DNA from: Notospermus geniculatus
Lineage: Eukaryota; Nemertea; Pilidiophora; Heteronemertea; Lineidae
DNA: 64,000 nt
Direction of reading: 5' to 3'
NCBI GenBank assembly: GCA_002633025.1
Contig: NMRB01000038.1
Location: 495,461-559,460 of the forward strand
The notes beneath the pieces are model-generated. The model was not told the origin of the DNA. It saw only the letters and a list, made by a program, of their open reading frames with translations, and made no database searches. Shown here piece after piece: positions 10,756 to 19,951 of the stretch. Within the stretch, counting starts at the first letter, position 1. Each line of letters starts with the position of its first letter. The translations under genes and the position numbers were made by a program.

Positions 10756-12006
10756 ACTTTTGAAGTAATTGAATTTCGCATTTCATTTTAGACTGGTTCC
10801 CGGACCCAACATAGCTGACGAACTGAGAGACCGGTGTAATGTTTTTCACTGCCCCCCGTTTGCCAATACCCCCCCCCCCCCTAAACAAAAGACTGATGGA
10901 ATAACCGGCAACGTGACAATGAGTGTCCGCCGAACATTAAGGGCAAGCTGTCGTTTTACATTTTCATATTGCTTGGATCCAGGCCCCTCTGAGAAAAGCA
11001 ATAAAACACCTCCAGGTGACGGTTTTTAGGGTCCAGTGTGGTCACTGTGCTTTATAGACACAGAAAATGAGGAAAGTCCTTAGAATTACAGCTTAATTAC
11101 GTTACATAATCAATGACAAAGGAATTCACCAAACACGAAAAACAGGTACAGTTTTCTCAGAGAAGAAGCATGTAAATGACACATTCAGCGAGTGACAGCC
11201 ATGTCAATTACACATAGAACCTGCGGTGGTAAAGGTTTCTTGAACAGCACTTCATGGACACCACACACACTCAATACATTTGAGGAGAACCAGGAAGTAA
11301 AATCCAAATCCAATATGGCCGCCCTGTTTTGGAAAATTTGGCAGCATTCATGACATTCACATGTGGAGTACTCTATATCTGTTGAAAATATGGCTATCAA
11401 AAGGGGTGGACTGGGTAGAAAAAATCTCAAACTTTACGATAAGCATGTTGTTTGTTCTTCAAAATGTGACATTTCTTGGGAAAGTGTTCCGAATACTAGT
11501 CTTTTGTTTCAGCTTATTAGCTAATTAGTACATTCTAAAATGTGTCTCATTCAATTCCTTTTGACTCATAGACCCCGGAGGTGACTTCAGTTTCATCATA
11601 TAACTTGTAGTTTTATGGTATTTTGACATGTTTTATTTCCAATGCTGCAAAAATTCAAAATGATAGCTTGCCCTTAAAGCGGGCATTGTCATACGCGGGC
11701 ATTCTTAGTCATTGCCACCGGTATTGGGCGGCAATATACCTGGAAGAAAGCTGCCAGTTTGGACGTCACAGAAGTAGAAATTCAATGTGGCACCTCATAT
11801 CCCCAAAATAGCAAGCCACTCAGCTGCGACGTATCAGCCAATACAAAAATGCTAGCCAACCAACTACGACGTTACATCACGCAATAGGCCTACGGGTCCC
11901 AGCTATTTTGGGCTTGGGAACCAGTCCAATTTCATTTCAACCTAAGTGGCTGTTGTAAAGCTGCAACGGCGTAGTGTTCGGGATGTTGAGTTTTAAATGT
12001 TGAAAA
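10756..12006. other. Unassigned, with a poly-C run
   Basis: Holds a C homopolymer near 10868-10882. No coding frame or structured repeat recognised in the remainder. Confidence 0.3.
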
Positions 12007-12686
12007 TCAATTATTGTACACACCATCACCCTTGAAGAGTAATTTCCAATATAAATTTCTAACCTCATCTTCCGACAGAATGCATGTTAATAAAATAAGA
12101 TAGGACAGATCACCCATTAAATGTCCGGGTGGAGGACATGAAAGGTAGAAGACGTCGTTTCTAAATCTAGGATATCGACCATTGTCTACATTAAAGCACT
12201 TGTGATTCCTCTTGCTGTGGTTGATGTACAGTGAAGTATCAGTAGGCCTACACATCTCCGTTTTTGATATGTCAAATGTAGCAGAAAGAAATTTCCACTC
12301 CTCTAACCCATCAATATCCGCTACATAGTAAAGTTGCCGCCCGTAACCATTACCGTGGTTAGTAAAACATCGGAGAGTGTAGAAGTATTTATTACTGGCC
12401 CAATCGCTATCCTTAAATTGGTCGAAGTGTTTAGAGTCACGAAACAAACGGTCTTTGTGAGAGAGTCGATGAATGCTCTTCTTGCCCACTTTGGAATCCG
12501 AGAAGTGGGTAGTTACTTTTCGTATACCCTTTCACGCGTACGAATATTGATATCGTCATCTGGTTGTAGCCGGACAGTGATAGAGGACGTAAGAAAGCCA
12601 TTTGCTGTCCTTTGCCATTTGAGAACCGCAAAACTCGATCAAACTGACAAGTGTTTGATTCCACATAGCGAGCACCGCGACTTAGG
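12007..12686 (-). CDS. LamG/concanavalin-like domain exon (frameshifted as read)
   Basis: Minus strand. A strong acceptor (pyrimidine-rich tract ending TATTTTCAG) precedes base 12686. The exon reads VLRFSNGKGQQMAFLRPLSL, then MTISIFVRVKG and YPLLGFQSG, the N-terminal strands of a LamG/ConA-like jelly roll. Downstream, in another frame, it reads YYVADIDGLEEWKFLSATFD, SLYINHSKRNHKC and ILSEDEVRNLY, the last being the usual closing motif of such domains, and stops at 12007-12009. A single frameshift lies between about 12440 and 12490, either a real lesion or a sequencing error. LamG domains act in secreted or cell-surface adhesion proteins. Upstream exons were not found. This is one of very few candidate host-gene exons in the window. 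Confidence 0.5.
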
Positions 12687-12954
12687 CTGAAAATACGAGA
12701 CGGTGGTGGGGGTGGGATGGGGTATCCACATATGAAGAGTATTGGAGACAGACGAGAAGTCCGGAAACTCAAGAAACATGGTCACTGAGTCGTTTGAATA
12801 AAGACTAGCAAATGCTTTAATTTGAAGTTCGCAATACAAATGCACTAGGCAGTTTCGGTTACGGAGTCCAAATGATTGGATAGCCATAAGAATATCGTGA
12901 TAAACAGCAACTTCATCTTTATTTACACTATATACAACTCACTGGCACAATGCA

Positions 12955-12980
12955 TTTCGAAGCCCATGCTTCTTCATCAG
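12955..12980 (-). ncRNA. Hammerhead ribozyme core (inverted pLTR copy)
   Basis: On the minus strand: CTGATGA, then a 5-bp stem II (GAAGC/GCTTC) with a short loop, then GAAA. Identical core to the plus-strand copy at 13302. Stem I and stem III were not confirmed by folding. Confidence 0.45.
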
Positions 12981-13049
12981 GTGACTTATTCAAACTGAGC
13001 AAGATTTCTGCAGTATAAATACAAGTAACATCTAGATCAATGCTCAACT

Positions 13050-13211
13050 TGTTATTCTCATCCTCCATCAGATACCTTCTCTATCATTGATTCTGCTAGA
13101 TCCGATTTTGACAGTTTGATAAAAGAAGGACTCCACATCAAGAAAAATAAGCCAATACTCAATAAACAAGTTTTTAACAGTGGGTCTTTCTACACCCTTC
13201 AATTATTCTAA
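13050..13211 (+). pseudogene. C-terminal tail of a Penelope GIY-YIG endonuclease
   Basis: Frame reads HPPSDTFSIIDSARSDFDSL, then IKEGLHIKKNKPILNKQ, and ends SFYTLQLF followed by TAA at 13209. The pattern (R/K)xxDxxxxIKEgLhIkknkPxLN followed by a short hydrophobic end is characteristic of the Penelope endonuclease C-terminus. The upstream part is missing, cut by the inverted pLTR copy. Confidence 0.6.
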
Positions 13212-13301
13212 TCCCCTCTAATTACTAATCCCTTGTCATACTTTCCTTATGTGTAACTTGTATTTATACTGCAGAAATCTTGCTCAGTTTGAATAAGTCA
13301 C

Positions 13302-13327
13302 CTGATGAAGAAGCATGGGCTTCGAAA
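13302..13327 (+). ncRNA. Hammerhead ribozyme core in pLTR
   Basis: CTGATGA at 13302-13308, stem II GAAGC paired with GCTTC around a 4-nt loop, then GAAA at 13324-13327 followed by the self-complementary TGCA. Upstream GTCAC and downstream GTGCC could form a short stem I. This matches the C-core/stem II/GAAA order of the hammerheads described in Penelope-like elements. A very short stem III would mean activity as a dimer. Confidence 0.5.
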
Positions 13328-13481
13328 TGCATTGTGCCAGTGAGTTGTATATAGTGTAAATAAAGATGAAGTTGCTGTTTATCACGATACCAGCACTAAG
13401 CAGTGTTGTACAAATCTGAAGTAAAAGGATTTCCTAGTCTTTATTCATTTGACCATAAAGGAATCAATCATAAAGGTTTAA

Positions 13482-14193
13482 AGTGGTTCTAAACCGGCCG
13501 GACGAGCGAGACAGCCTCGTTTTCATTTTCCCGCGCTACGCCAGTATGAATGAGCGCCTGTCAATCATCACGTCACGTGATTACTACGGAATTTACTATG
13601 CGATCACTGATTGGGCAAGTTCTGACAGTTGACATGCCTGTGACAGCTGATAGTCAAAACAACATGGATGCCACCAGTTCGCCAAGTCGCGATTTCTTCT
13701 CGATTCCGGGGAGTTTTTGAGGATACATTCAAGCCCAGAGTGTTCAATCCGACGCGAGTGACAACATTGATGACAATGTAGGCCGGTTTGCCAGGCAAGT
13801 TGGTCTTTTCTCGGAAGAAGCCCCAGAAATAGGTGCCGTTTCACCGGCTCTGCTGCATGATCCGCCGTCCGGCGATATGTTAATGATGCTACATACAAAC
13901 AACCTCTTCATTCGTCTTCAAACGGAGTTCTTTCTTTATTATGAGCCACTTCGATAACGTCTGTGGACAAATTAATAGCCATGACAGCCGCTGACCGGCA
14001 TTTGCTACCTTTTTAGGCCGCCCTTTCCCTTCTTTCACTTCTCGCTTCGGCATCCTGTCTGCTGCGGTTTGCACGACAGCGAAGGTAGCGTTCTGCGCAT
14101 GCTCAGAAGCCAGGAGCGGAAATCGGAAGTTCCATTTTCGTGGGCGGTGAAAATGGTCGGGTGCCAACTTTTGCTTGGCGGTTTAGAGCCACT
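13482..14193. mobile_element. 712-bp non-autonomous element, TTAA target
   Basis: Flanked by TTAA at 13478-13481 and 14194-14197. Ends AGTGGTTCTAAACCGGCC and, reverse-complemented from the right, AGTGGCTCTAAACCGCC. TTAA duplication points to Kolobok or piggyBac; the AG-start favours Kolobok. The minus frame near 13889-14167 (KREVKEGKGRPKKVANAG) is not a recognised domain. No transposase. Confidence 0.7.
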
Positions 14194-14197
14194 TTAA

Positions 14198-16458
14198 CTG
14201 CGAAAGATGAACTAACTGAGGGATACACCACTTCATGTGTTGCCACCAGATGTCTCTCACTGTCTGAATTTTGGCTTTACGTAATAGGCACGAGATTCAA
14301 CTGTGGTAAGGGGGTACATGAACCTGTCAACTTGATGCCTTGCATTTCATTTCTGAGGATAACAGAGCTATTTTCAGCGCAATTAGTGTTCTATATGCAA
14401 ATGTACGTTAGTCTATTTAAATGTACACAGACGATCCTGCGCTCTCATCGTTCATGGGGTTCTCATATAATTCAGTCCTTTTGTATCATAAGATCAATTG
14501 GTCGGAATTCAACAAGACTTGCAGACATGGCAGAAGGGCGTTGCCTGTCATATGGAAACGTCAGAATGCAAATCTGATGAGGTTTTAAAGGTACTCTGTC
14601 CTCATTTATAAAATGCTAAATTTGTAAGTTGAACCTTTATCTCACACTCCTTTATGATATGACCCTGTCGCGGACAGACGAATAGGCCTAATGCTCAGCT
14701 CTATTTTGCGTATTTTTTAGTTGAAGCCAATATCCAGAGACCTAAAGTATGTCACCTAAGGGTTAGTCATGCTATATGATATACAGCACGTTGAACTTCT
14801 CAAGTGGTGGAAGTATGGCGGCCATTTTTGCTTCGGTATAGTTATCAGTGCAGCCTCGGTGTTACTACTGGCTAGAAAAAGGTTGGGCAGGAACCAGTCG
14901 TACACGGTGCGGGGGGACTCACCTCACGCATAGGCTACTGGAACCTTAGTAGGCATCCGACACGCATTACATGTACTTCGTGCGGCAGTACTCCCATGCA
15001 TGCGTTAGGCCTATGCATTGATATCTTATCGTAGACGTCAGTAATCGGTTGTGGATACCTATATCATTACTTGAGACCGAGAGCGATGAATTAAAAGCTA
15101 ACCTGATACCGGAATCACAGCCATCCAGTTTATAAAATCGAAGTACTGAAAAAGTACGGTACGAAAAATTTTAGGGTGACGAGGTGGATACGGGAGGACC
15201 TCCCTTTCGTCATGTCGGCGTCTTTCGATCAAAATTTTCTTAGTCTGTTTTTGCCTGCAGGTCTAATCAGCAGAGCGAACAGCCTATTCTTAACAAATGA
15301 TCCCAACTTATCCCACATCCCACATAAAGTTATATTCAAATAACATGCCCTTCAAATAGGCCTAAAGTAGACCTTATAGAAGCGTCCTTTACTGAGGAGT
15401 TCCTTCATGTCCTTTACTGCACCAACGAAGACTATCTTGAAATCAGGTTGGGCCACAATAAACGGTATTCAAGAAACACAATGTTAAAGCTGAGCTGCAT
15501 GCATAAAACTAGGCACGTTTAAAAAACGCCGTTTGCCACAGCGCGGGCAATACCTGAAATAACCTGGGACATCCGCCATGTTTTAGTGGCGCTCCAAACA
15601 TGATAGAGTACCCAAGCATGTAGATGGCAGCACCTTGTTTGCGTCTTGACCACCAACAAATGGAAGTCATGGCTTAAAGGCTGTAAGTATATAGGCACAC
15701 GTACTACATGTACACAATCATCAGATTCTATACTGCATTCTCCGAACAAAAACACCGTTTTCGTTAAATTTACGTTTATCGTTTGATTTCTAAACCTCCC
15801 TATTACGGAGGTAAAAGGAAACGCTAACGCTAACGACAACGTTATTTTTTTATGGAAAATGCAATATAAAATCTGGTCATGTAAACAATTAAAAATAATG
15901 TTGTCGCAAATTTACATTGATGGTTACCTCCCTTGGTGTCGGCCTAACTTACCATTCCTTTGATCCCATTGTGTATATCTAGCAATGAGTGACGATGAAA
16001 CACCGATCAATGTCATGAGAAGAAAGCTGATCATGTTGATGGTGAGAGGTGAGCCCAATGGCCCTGGCCACTTCATGTATATCTGCAGTCTTTACGTCAG
16101 TTGACAGTAGGAGTGTTGCATTGAAACCTAAACAGATCGCAGAATCACTTTCTTCCAATGTAATAAATACAAGATGTGAAATGAACAAGACAATACGTTG
16201 AGAGGAAGCGATGGTCCCTTCGGCCCTGCAGCGGTTTCGAAGCCTAACCTGATAATTCTACGTCTAAATCGCGTATACCACTGAATCACGTCCACACCTG
16301 AATCGGGGGTATTTAAAGAACACAACTTGATCGTCAGAATCCTGACAAATAAATGGCATTTCTCGCGTAACTTAGAAAGAAAAATCCTCACATAATGAAA
16401 TAAAACGGACTTCAAAGAAAATAAAGGCTGCCGGTACGTAACGTCCATGTCACCTACT
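14198..16458. other. Unassigned intergenic
   Basis: 2.2 kb without a recognised coding exon or clear repeat copy. Short open frames on both strands show no family motifs. Confidence 0.3.
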
Positions 16459-16575
16459 TTAAAGGGAGACATGCAAAAAATATTGCCCGGTGGGCACAAG
16501 TTGTCTTTGTTTTTAATAGCGCCGCGCGCACAGCGCCGTCTGTTAATAAGCGGTAACACTACACTAAAGCAGGCC

Positions 16576-16721
16576 CCAGGGGTAGCGAGCATAAAGGGGT
16601 CGTAACCCTACGTCGGGCCTAAGCCAGGCGTAGTGCTGGTCGAGGATAGGGCCTCGACAAGCACTACGCCTGGCTTAGGCCTGACGTAGGGTTACGACCC
16701 CTTTATGCTCGCTTCCCCTGG
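16576..16721. repeat. Hairpin 1 of nested cluster, ~60-bp near-perfect arms
   Basis: CCAGGGGTAGCGAGCATAAA at the left pairs with TTTATGCTCGCTTCCCCTGG at the right; the arms continue through AGCCAGGCGTAGTGCT to a loop near 16650. Arms are almost perfect, implying recent origin. Confidence 0.95.
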
Positions 16722-16880
16722 AGAGCTACCAGTGAGTTTAGAAAACGTATCTAAAAAACACAACTCGTATCTAAAAACACACGAACTCACAAATTCGTGT
16801 GTTCGGGGTGTATTTTTTTACAAACGTGTGTTTTTTTTGGTTAGATTCGTGTTCTAAACTCACTGATAGCTCTCCAGGGG
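16715..16880. repeat. Hairpin 2 of nested cluster
   Basis: CCCCTGGAGAGCTACCAGTG at the left pairs with CACTGATAGCTCTCCAGGGG at the right; internal arms carry ACACGAA/TTCGTGT words. It shares the 7-bp CCCCTGG with the right end of hairpin 1. Confidence 0.9.
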
Positions 16881-17204
16881 CCTGTGCTAGAGCGTAGTGT
16901 CACCTCGTATTAACAGACAGCGCTCTGAGCTATTCAAAACAAAGACAACTTGTGCCCGACGGGCATCGCATCTCTCCATTTAAACGTATGAATCCAAGAT
17001 ACCTCTAAATCTGCGGGAATACTGCCCATAGATAACAGATAACAGAGTATGCGTTAAGCGAACGGCCCGCGAACCTGGTTGTGTGGAAAATCACTAAGTA
17101 TACATGTTCAGGTCGGTCTAGGAATTATTGGTGGTAGATTTCTACCGCGTTAATCAACAATAACCACTGCTTTTTGCATGAATAAACAGACGCTTCGACA
17201 CACT

Positions 17205-17330
17205 GGCCCATATTTTCAAAGCTGTTTTAACGCTAAAATGCATTTTAGTCCAGAACTTGCATGCTTGTAGGCATGCAATTGCTGGACTAAAATGCATTTT
17301 AGCGTTAAAACAGCTTTGAAAATATGGGCC
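17205..17330. repeat. Perfect hairpin MITE, 126 bp, 3-bp flanking repeat ACT
   Basis: GGCCCATATTTTCAAAGCTG at 17205 and its reverse complement ending at 17330; arms about 49 bp and essentially perfect, loop about 28 bp. ACT flanks both ends. The end sequence resembles the hairpin at 60507 (GGGCCGTATTCTAGAAGC), suggesting one family type. Confidence 0.9.
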
Positions 17331-17437
17331 ACTGAGTCGAATTGAATGAGAGGAAATGATCGACAGGCTCTAAAGAACTTATCAAAAAGCAGTTTTGACA
17401 TCGTCACAAGTCATCAATTCAAAAAGAATTTACTCTA

Positions 17438-17570
17438 AGGCCGCTGGCAGACTGGCGGGTACGCGACGCGCACGCAGCACTTTTCTTTTGTCATTTCACC
17501 GCAGAGTACACCTACAACAAAAGAAAAGTGCTGCGTGTGCGTCGCGTACGCGCCAGTCTGTCACCGGCCT
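17438..17570. repeat. Chain hairpin H1 (GACAGACTGGCG family)
   Basis: AGGCCGCTGGCAGACTGGCG pairs with CGCCAGTCTGTCACCGGCCT. CpG-rich arms contain GTACGCGACGCGCACGCAGC. First unit of a chain of abutting hairpin elements; closely related to H3 (17715-17846) and to the ends of H7. Confidence 0.9.
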
Positions 17571-17571
17571 T

Positions 17572-17713
17572 AGGGTGGGTATACACTACACGCGATTCGC
17601 CCAACGCATGCGACGGTTCTTTGTTATTTCATGCCGCAATGCCTCCCAAACAAAAGAGATTCGCGTGCGATGCCAAATCGCTTGCCGAATCGCTTCTAGT
17701 GTATACCCACCCT
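17572..17713. repeat. Chain hairpin H2 (GTATACACTA family)
   Basis: AGGGTGGGTATACACTACAC pairs with TAGTGTATACCCACCCT; inner arms GCGATTCGCC / GCCGAATCGC. It starts two bases after H1 ends, at the shared CCTTAGG. Confidence 0.9.
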
Positions 17714-17714
17714 A

Positions 17715-17846
17715 AGGCCGGTGACAGACTGGCGCGTACGCGACGCGCACGCAGCACTTTTCTTTTGTTGTGGGTGTACTCTGCTGTGAAATAACAAAAG
17801 AAAAGTGCTGCGTGCGCGTCGCGTACGTGCTAGTCTGTCACCGCCT
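17715..17846. repeat. Chain hairpin H3, second copy of the H1 family
   Basis: AGGCCGGTGACAGACTGGCG pairs with TAGTCTGTCACCGCCT; the interior is nearly identical to H1 (GCAGCACTTTTCTTTTGTTG). Abuts H2 through TAAGG. Confidence 0.9.
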
Positions 17847-17847
17847 T

Positions 17848-18111
17848 AAGGCTAGGGACACACCTAACGCGATTCGTTGACGCATGCGGCAACGCCTTTG
17901 TGTTTTTCCGCCCCACTGCACGCAAACAAAGGCGTTGACGCGTGCGTCCCTATCGCATGCGAATCGCGTTAGGTGTGTCCCTACCCTGACGCGATTCGCA
18001 TGCGATAGGGCAACGCATGCGTCAAAACCTTTGTTTGCGTGTAGTGCGGCGGAAAATAACAAAGGCATTGTCGCATGCGTCAACGAATCGCGTTAGGTGT
18101 GTCTCTAGCCT
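17848..18111. repeat. Chain hairpins H4+H5, an inverted dimer
   Basis: The first half (to about 17986) is a hairpin with arms GGGACACACCTAACGCGATT / AATCGCGTTAGGTGTGTCCC. The second half is the reverse complement of the first half, so the ~264-bp unit is a palindrome of palindromes. Outer ends are AGGCTAGGGACAC and GTGTCTCTAGCCT. Confidence 0.85.
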
Positions 18112-18112
18112 T

Positions 18113-18244
18113 AGGGCTGATTCATACTCGCTCGCGGACCGTGGAGCGCATGAAACTGATCGCAGGTTTCCACGACGTGAATGTGCACACGCAGTGAAAT
18201 TTATCATAGTCGGCGCAAAATCCGGACGGAGTATGAATCGACCT
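18113..18244. repeat. Chain hairpin H6 (TTCATACTCG family)
   Basis: AGGGCTGATTCATACTCGCT pairs with GAGTATGAATCGACCT. Adjoins H5 at TTA and H7 at TAA. Confidence 0.85.
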
Positions 18245-18247
18245 TAA

Positions 18248-18396
18248 AGGGGGTGACAGACTGGCGCGTAAGCAACGCGTTTGAAAGCGTTCAACCAATG
18301 AGGAAGGCGGTAACACAGATCGAAACACCTACCGATGAGTCTGATTGGTGGAAAGACTGCAGGATGCGCCGCGTACGCACCAGTCTGTCACCGGCT
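18248..18396. repeat. Chain hairpin H7 (GACAGACTGGCG-type ends)
   Basis: AGGGGGTGACAGACTGGCGC pairs with CGCACCAGTCTGTCACCGGCT; the interior differs from H1/H3 and carries a weaker inner repeat. Last unit of the chain; the pogo-like reading frame stops 30 bp further on. Confidence 0.8.
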
Positions 18397-18426
18397 TTAC
18401 TCAGTCAGTAGAGCAGATTACTGCGT

Positions 18427-18690
18427 TTACGCCAATTCGTCGCCCAAATCCAAAAATTCTATACCATCGTCTTCGAATTCAATGTTATCAAAATCAATAA
18501 TGTCTTGATCAACGTGCTCTGGCACTGGCTCGTCTCCCTGAAGCAGTCCGCACGCACGCCAGGCTGTAAGGATGGCCTCTTCCGTTATAGGGGCCCAGGA
18601 GTCGCTGATAATGCGCAAAAGTGTCTCCCTAGTAATGGGCTCACAACGACCATGTTCATCATTACTTTGGATCTTCCAGGCCTTCACAAT
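18427..18690 (-). pseudogene. Pogo/Tigger-like transposase C-terminal ORF, 5' side cut by Harbinger insertion
   Basis: Minus-strand frame VKAWKIQSND, ITRETLLRIISDSWAPITEE, AILTAWRACGLL, then an acidic tail DQDIIDFDNIEFEDDGIEFL and stop at 18427. The pattern 'aW..it.etI..aw..cGl' resembles the C-terminus of DDE_1/CENP-B-like (pogo, Tigger, jerky) proteins, or a host gene derived from them. The Harbinger element is inserted (TSD AAT) just 5' of VKAW; beyond it, at 21558 upward, the frame meets a stop after three codons (VEG), so either an intron edge or truncation lies there. Role unknown. Confidence 0.35.
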
Positions 18691-18954
18691 GGGTGAGGTC
18701 AAGTCTGTCAGAGTTAGTGTCGAGTTAGTGTGAGTGTAACACTGGTGTCACACTGACACCGAGATAACACCCAACTTGACCTCTGCATATACACCGTGTT
18801 TACTCAGAGTTAACTCGGAGTAAACACGAAGTAAACTCCGGGGTTACCACAAATTTCAGACAAGTGTGACACCAGTGTTACTCTAGTGTGAAGTTAATCT
18901 CAGCCATGGTGCAATTTCTCAACAAATGCATTGCAGAATGTACAGGTGTAACAC

Positions 18955-18971
18955 TAACCCCTAGAGGTTAA
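18955..18971. promoter_or_regulatory. Conserved palindromic box upstream of Harbinger transposase
   Basis: ACTAACCCCTAGAGGTTAA, about 50 bp before the transposase ATG. The diverged relative at 52960-54171 keeps the same box (ACTAACCGCTAGAGGTTAA, near 53334) although the sequence around it differs. AACC-CTAG-GGTT symmetry suggests a dimer-binding site, possibly for transposase, Myb protein or transcription. Confidence 0.45.
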
Positions 18972-19021
18972 CACTTTGGGCAGGTCAAGTCAGGTGTTTA
19001 GCAAGGAAGTGAAAATCAGGG

Positions 19022-19951
19022 ATGTTGTTTGTACCCATGATACAGGCTGTTGCCTTGGACAGGCAAGAAAACCGTGAAAGGAAGCCAGCTGAGAGCGAGG
19101 AACCAGTTGAAGACCACATCAGACTGTCAGATGAACAGTTGGAGAATATTGCGCAACGTTTTCATGGTTGGAGAACCGAAAGACATGGGCCTGGTCTGAA
19201 ATTTGATCGGTCTTTTCAGAGAATGGAGACTTTTCTTCGGTATCTTGCCTCTGGAGGTTACTTCAGGCAAGTCGCCTACACACAGGGCGTTGCCAAATCC
19301 ACGGCAATTCTTCATATACATGAAGCAGCAGACTTTTTCCTGGATATTTCGCCTCAGCATATTACCCTCCCTGGGCCAGCGGAATATGAAGCGATGAGCA
19401 TGCCACTCGAAGATGTGAATGGTCGAGTGAAACATGTAATTCTGTATGTTGATGGGGTCATCGTCAAAATCCAGCGTCCGGACCATGCGGGCGATGCTTA
19501 TTTTTGTGGAAGACACGGAAAATCCTGCGACTCTCTGAATGTGCACTATGTTGTTGATAGACACGGCAGACTTCGGCATGTAATTTCGGGAATCCCTGGT
19601 CCCACTCATGATAAAACTGCAGTGGAGTGGTCTGAAGAATTCATTCAGTTCCTGGACCAGTTACCAGATGACTACGTTGTATTGGGGGATCCGGCATACA
19701 GAAACCTTCACCCTGCATTGATACATTCCTTCACCGGTGCCAACCTCAATCCTGCCCAGCTTGCTTTTAATAACCGAGCTAAGAGACTGCGACAAATTGT
19801 TGAGAGAGCAATAGGGTGCACTGAATTAAAATGGCGCTTCAACCAGCTGAAGGAGAACCGATACCCAGCCAAATACGGTCCAGTTTTTGCCTCCAAGTGC
19901 ACGATTGCCACATGCGTGCTACATAATCTGTTCACCAACTTTCTTGTTTAA
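19022..19951 (+). CDS. Harbinger transposase (HARBI1-like, DDE_Tnp_4)
   Basis: 309 codons from ATG 19022. The N-terminal part (residues ~37-100) includes a helix-turn-helix (FRQVAYTQGVAKSTAILHIH, 81-100). The DDE nuclease core shows D144 in YVDGVIVKIQRP, the conserved GIPGPTHDKT block (190-199), D223 in VVLGDPAYRN and E261 in RQIVERAIGCTELKWRF; the closing CVLHNL motif is at 298-303. These are the diagnostic motifs of DDE_Tnp_4. It is a little shorter than many HARBI1-like proteins (~350 aa), so an upstream exon is possible. It should cut and paste this element in the nucleus together with the Myb-like partner encoded downstream on the opposite strand. Confidence 0.92.
   Translation: MLFVPMIQAVALDRQENRERKPAESEEPVEDHIRLSDEQLENIAQRFHGWRTERHGPGLKFDRSFQRMETFLRYLASGGYFRQVAYTQGVAKSTAILHIHEAADFFLDISPQHITLPGPAEYEAMSMPLEDVNGRVKHVILYVDGVIVKIQRPDHAGDAYFCGRHGKSCDSLNVHYVVDRHGRLRHVISGIPGPTHDKTAVEWSEEFIQFLDQLPDDYVVLGDPAYRNLHPALIHSFTGANLNPAQLAFNNRAKRLRQIVERAIGCTELKWRFNQLKENRYPAKYGPVFASKCTIATCVLHNLFTNFLV

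Larger units (their letters stand above)
12893..13389 (+). mobile_element. Penelope-like element 3' remnant with inverted pLTR copies
   Basis: A 136-bp segment (12893-13028) is almost exactly inverted at 13252-13389. Between them lies the 3' end of a coding region matching the C-terminus of a Penelope GIY-YIG endonuclease. Penelope-like elements typically carry pLTR copies, often inverted and truncated at the 5' side, with hammerhead motifs in the pLTR; the layout here fits that. RT and most of the endonuclease are absent. Confidence 0.6.
12791..13450. repeat. Foldback of the 'CTAGCAAATGC' family, interrupted by a Penelope-like element
   Basis: Left arm about 12791-12870 (GAATAAAGACTAGCAAATGC) and right arm about 13391-13450 (GGATTTCCTAGTCTTTATTC) are inverted copies of the family also seen at 30492, 39323 and 43217. 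The Penelope-like sequence sits in the loop. Confidence 0.65.
16459..16983. repeat. Nested palindrome cluster (outer foldback)
   Basis: Outer arms about 16459-16575 and 16881-16983 are inverted copies (shared GGGCACAAGTTGTCTTTGTT and GCTGTCTGTTAAT-type words). Two complete hairpins lie between the arms, so three palindromes are stacked. Confidence 0.85.

Noticed and set aside
17528-18247. Several Arg/Ala-rich reading frames on both strands
   Set aside because: They are by-products of the CpG-rich hairpin arms; each has a mirror frame on the opposite strand.
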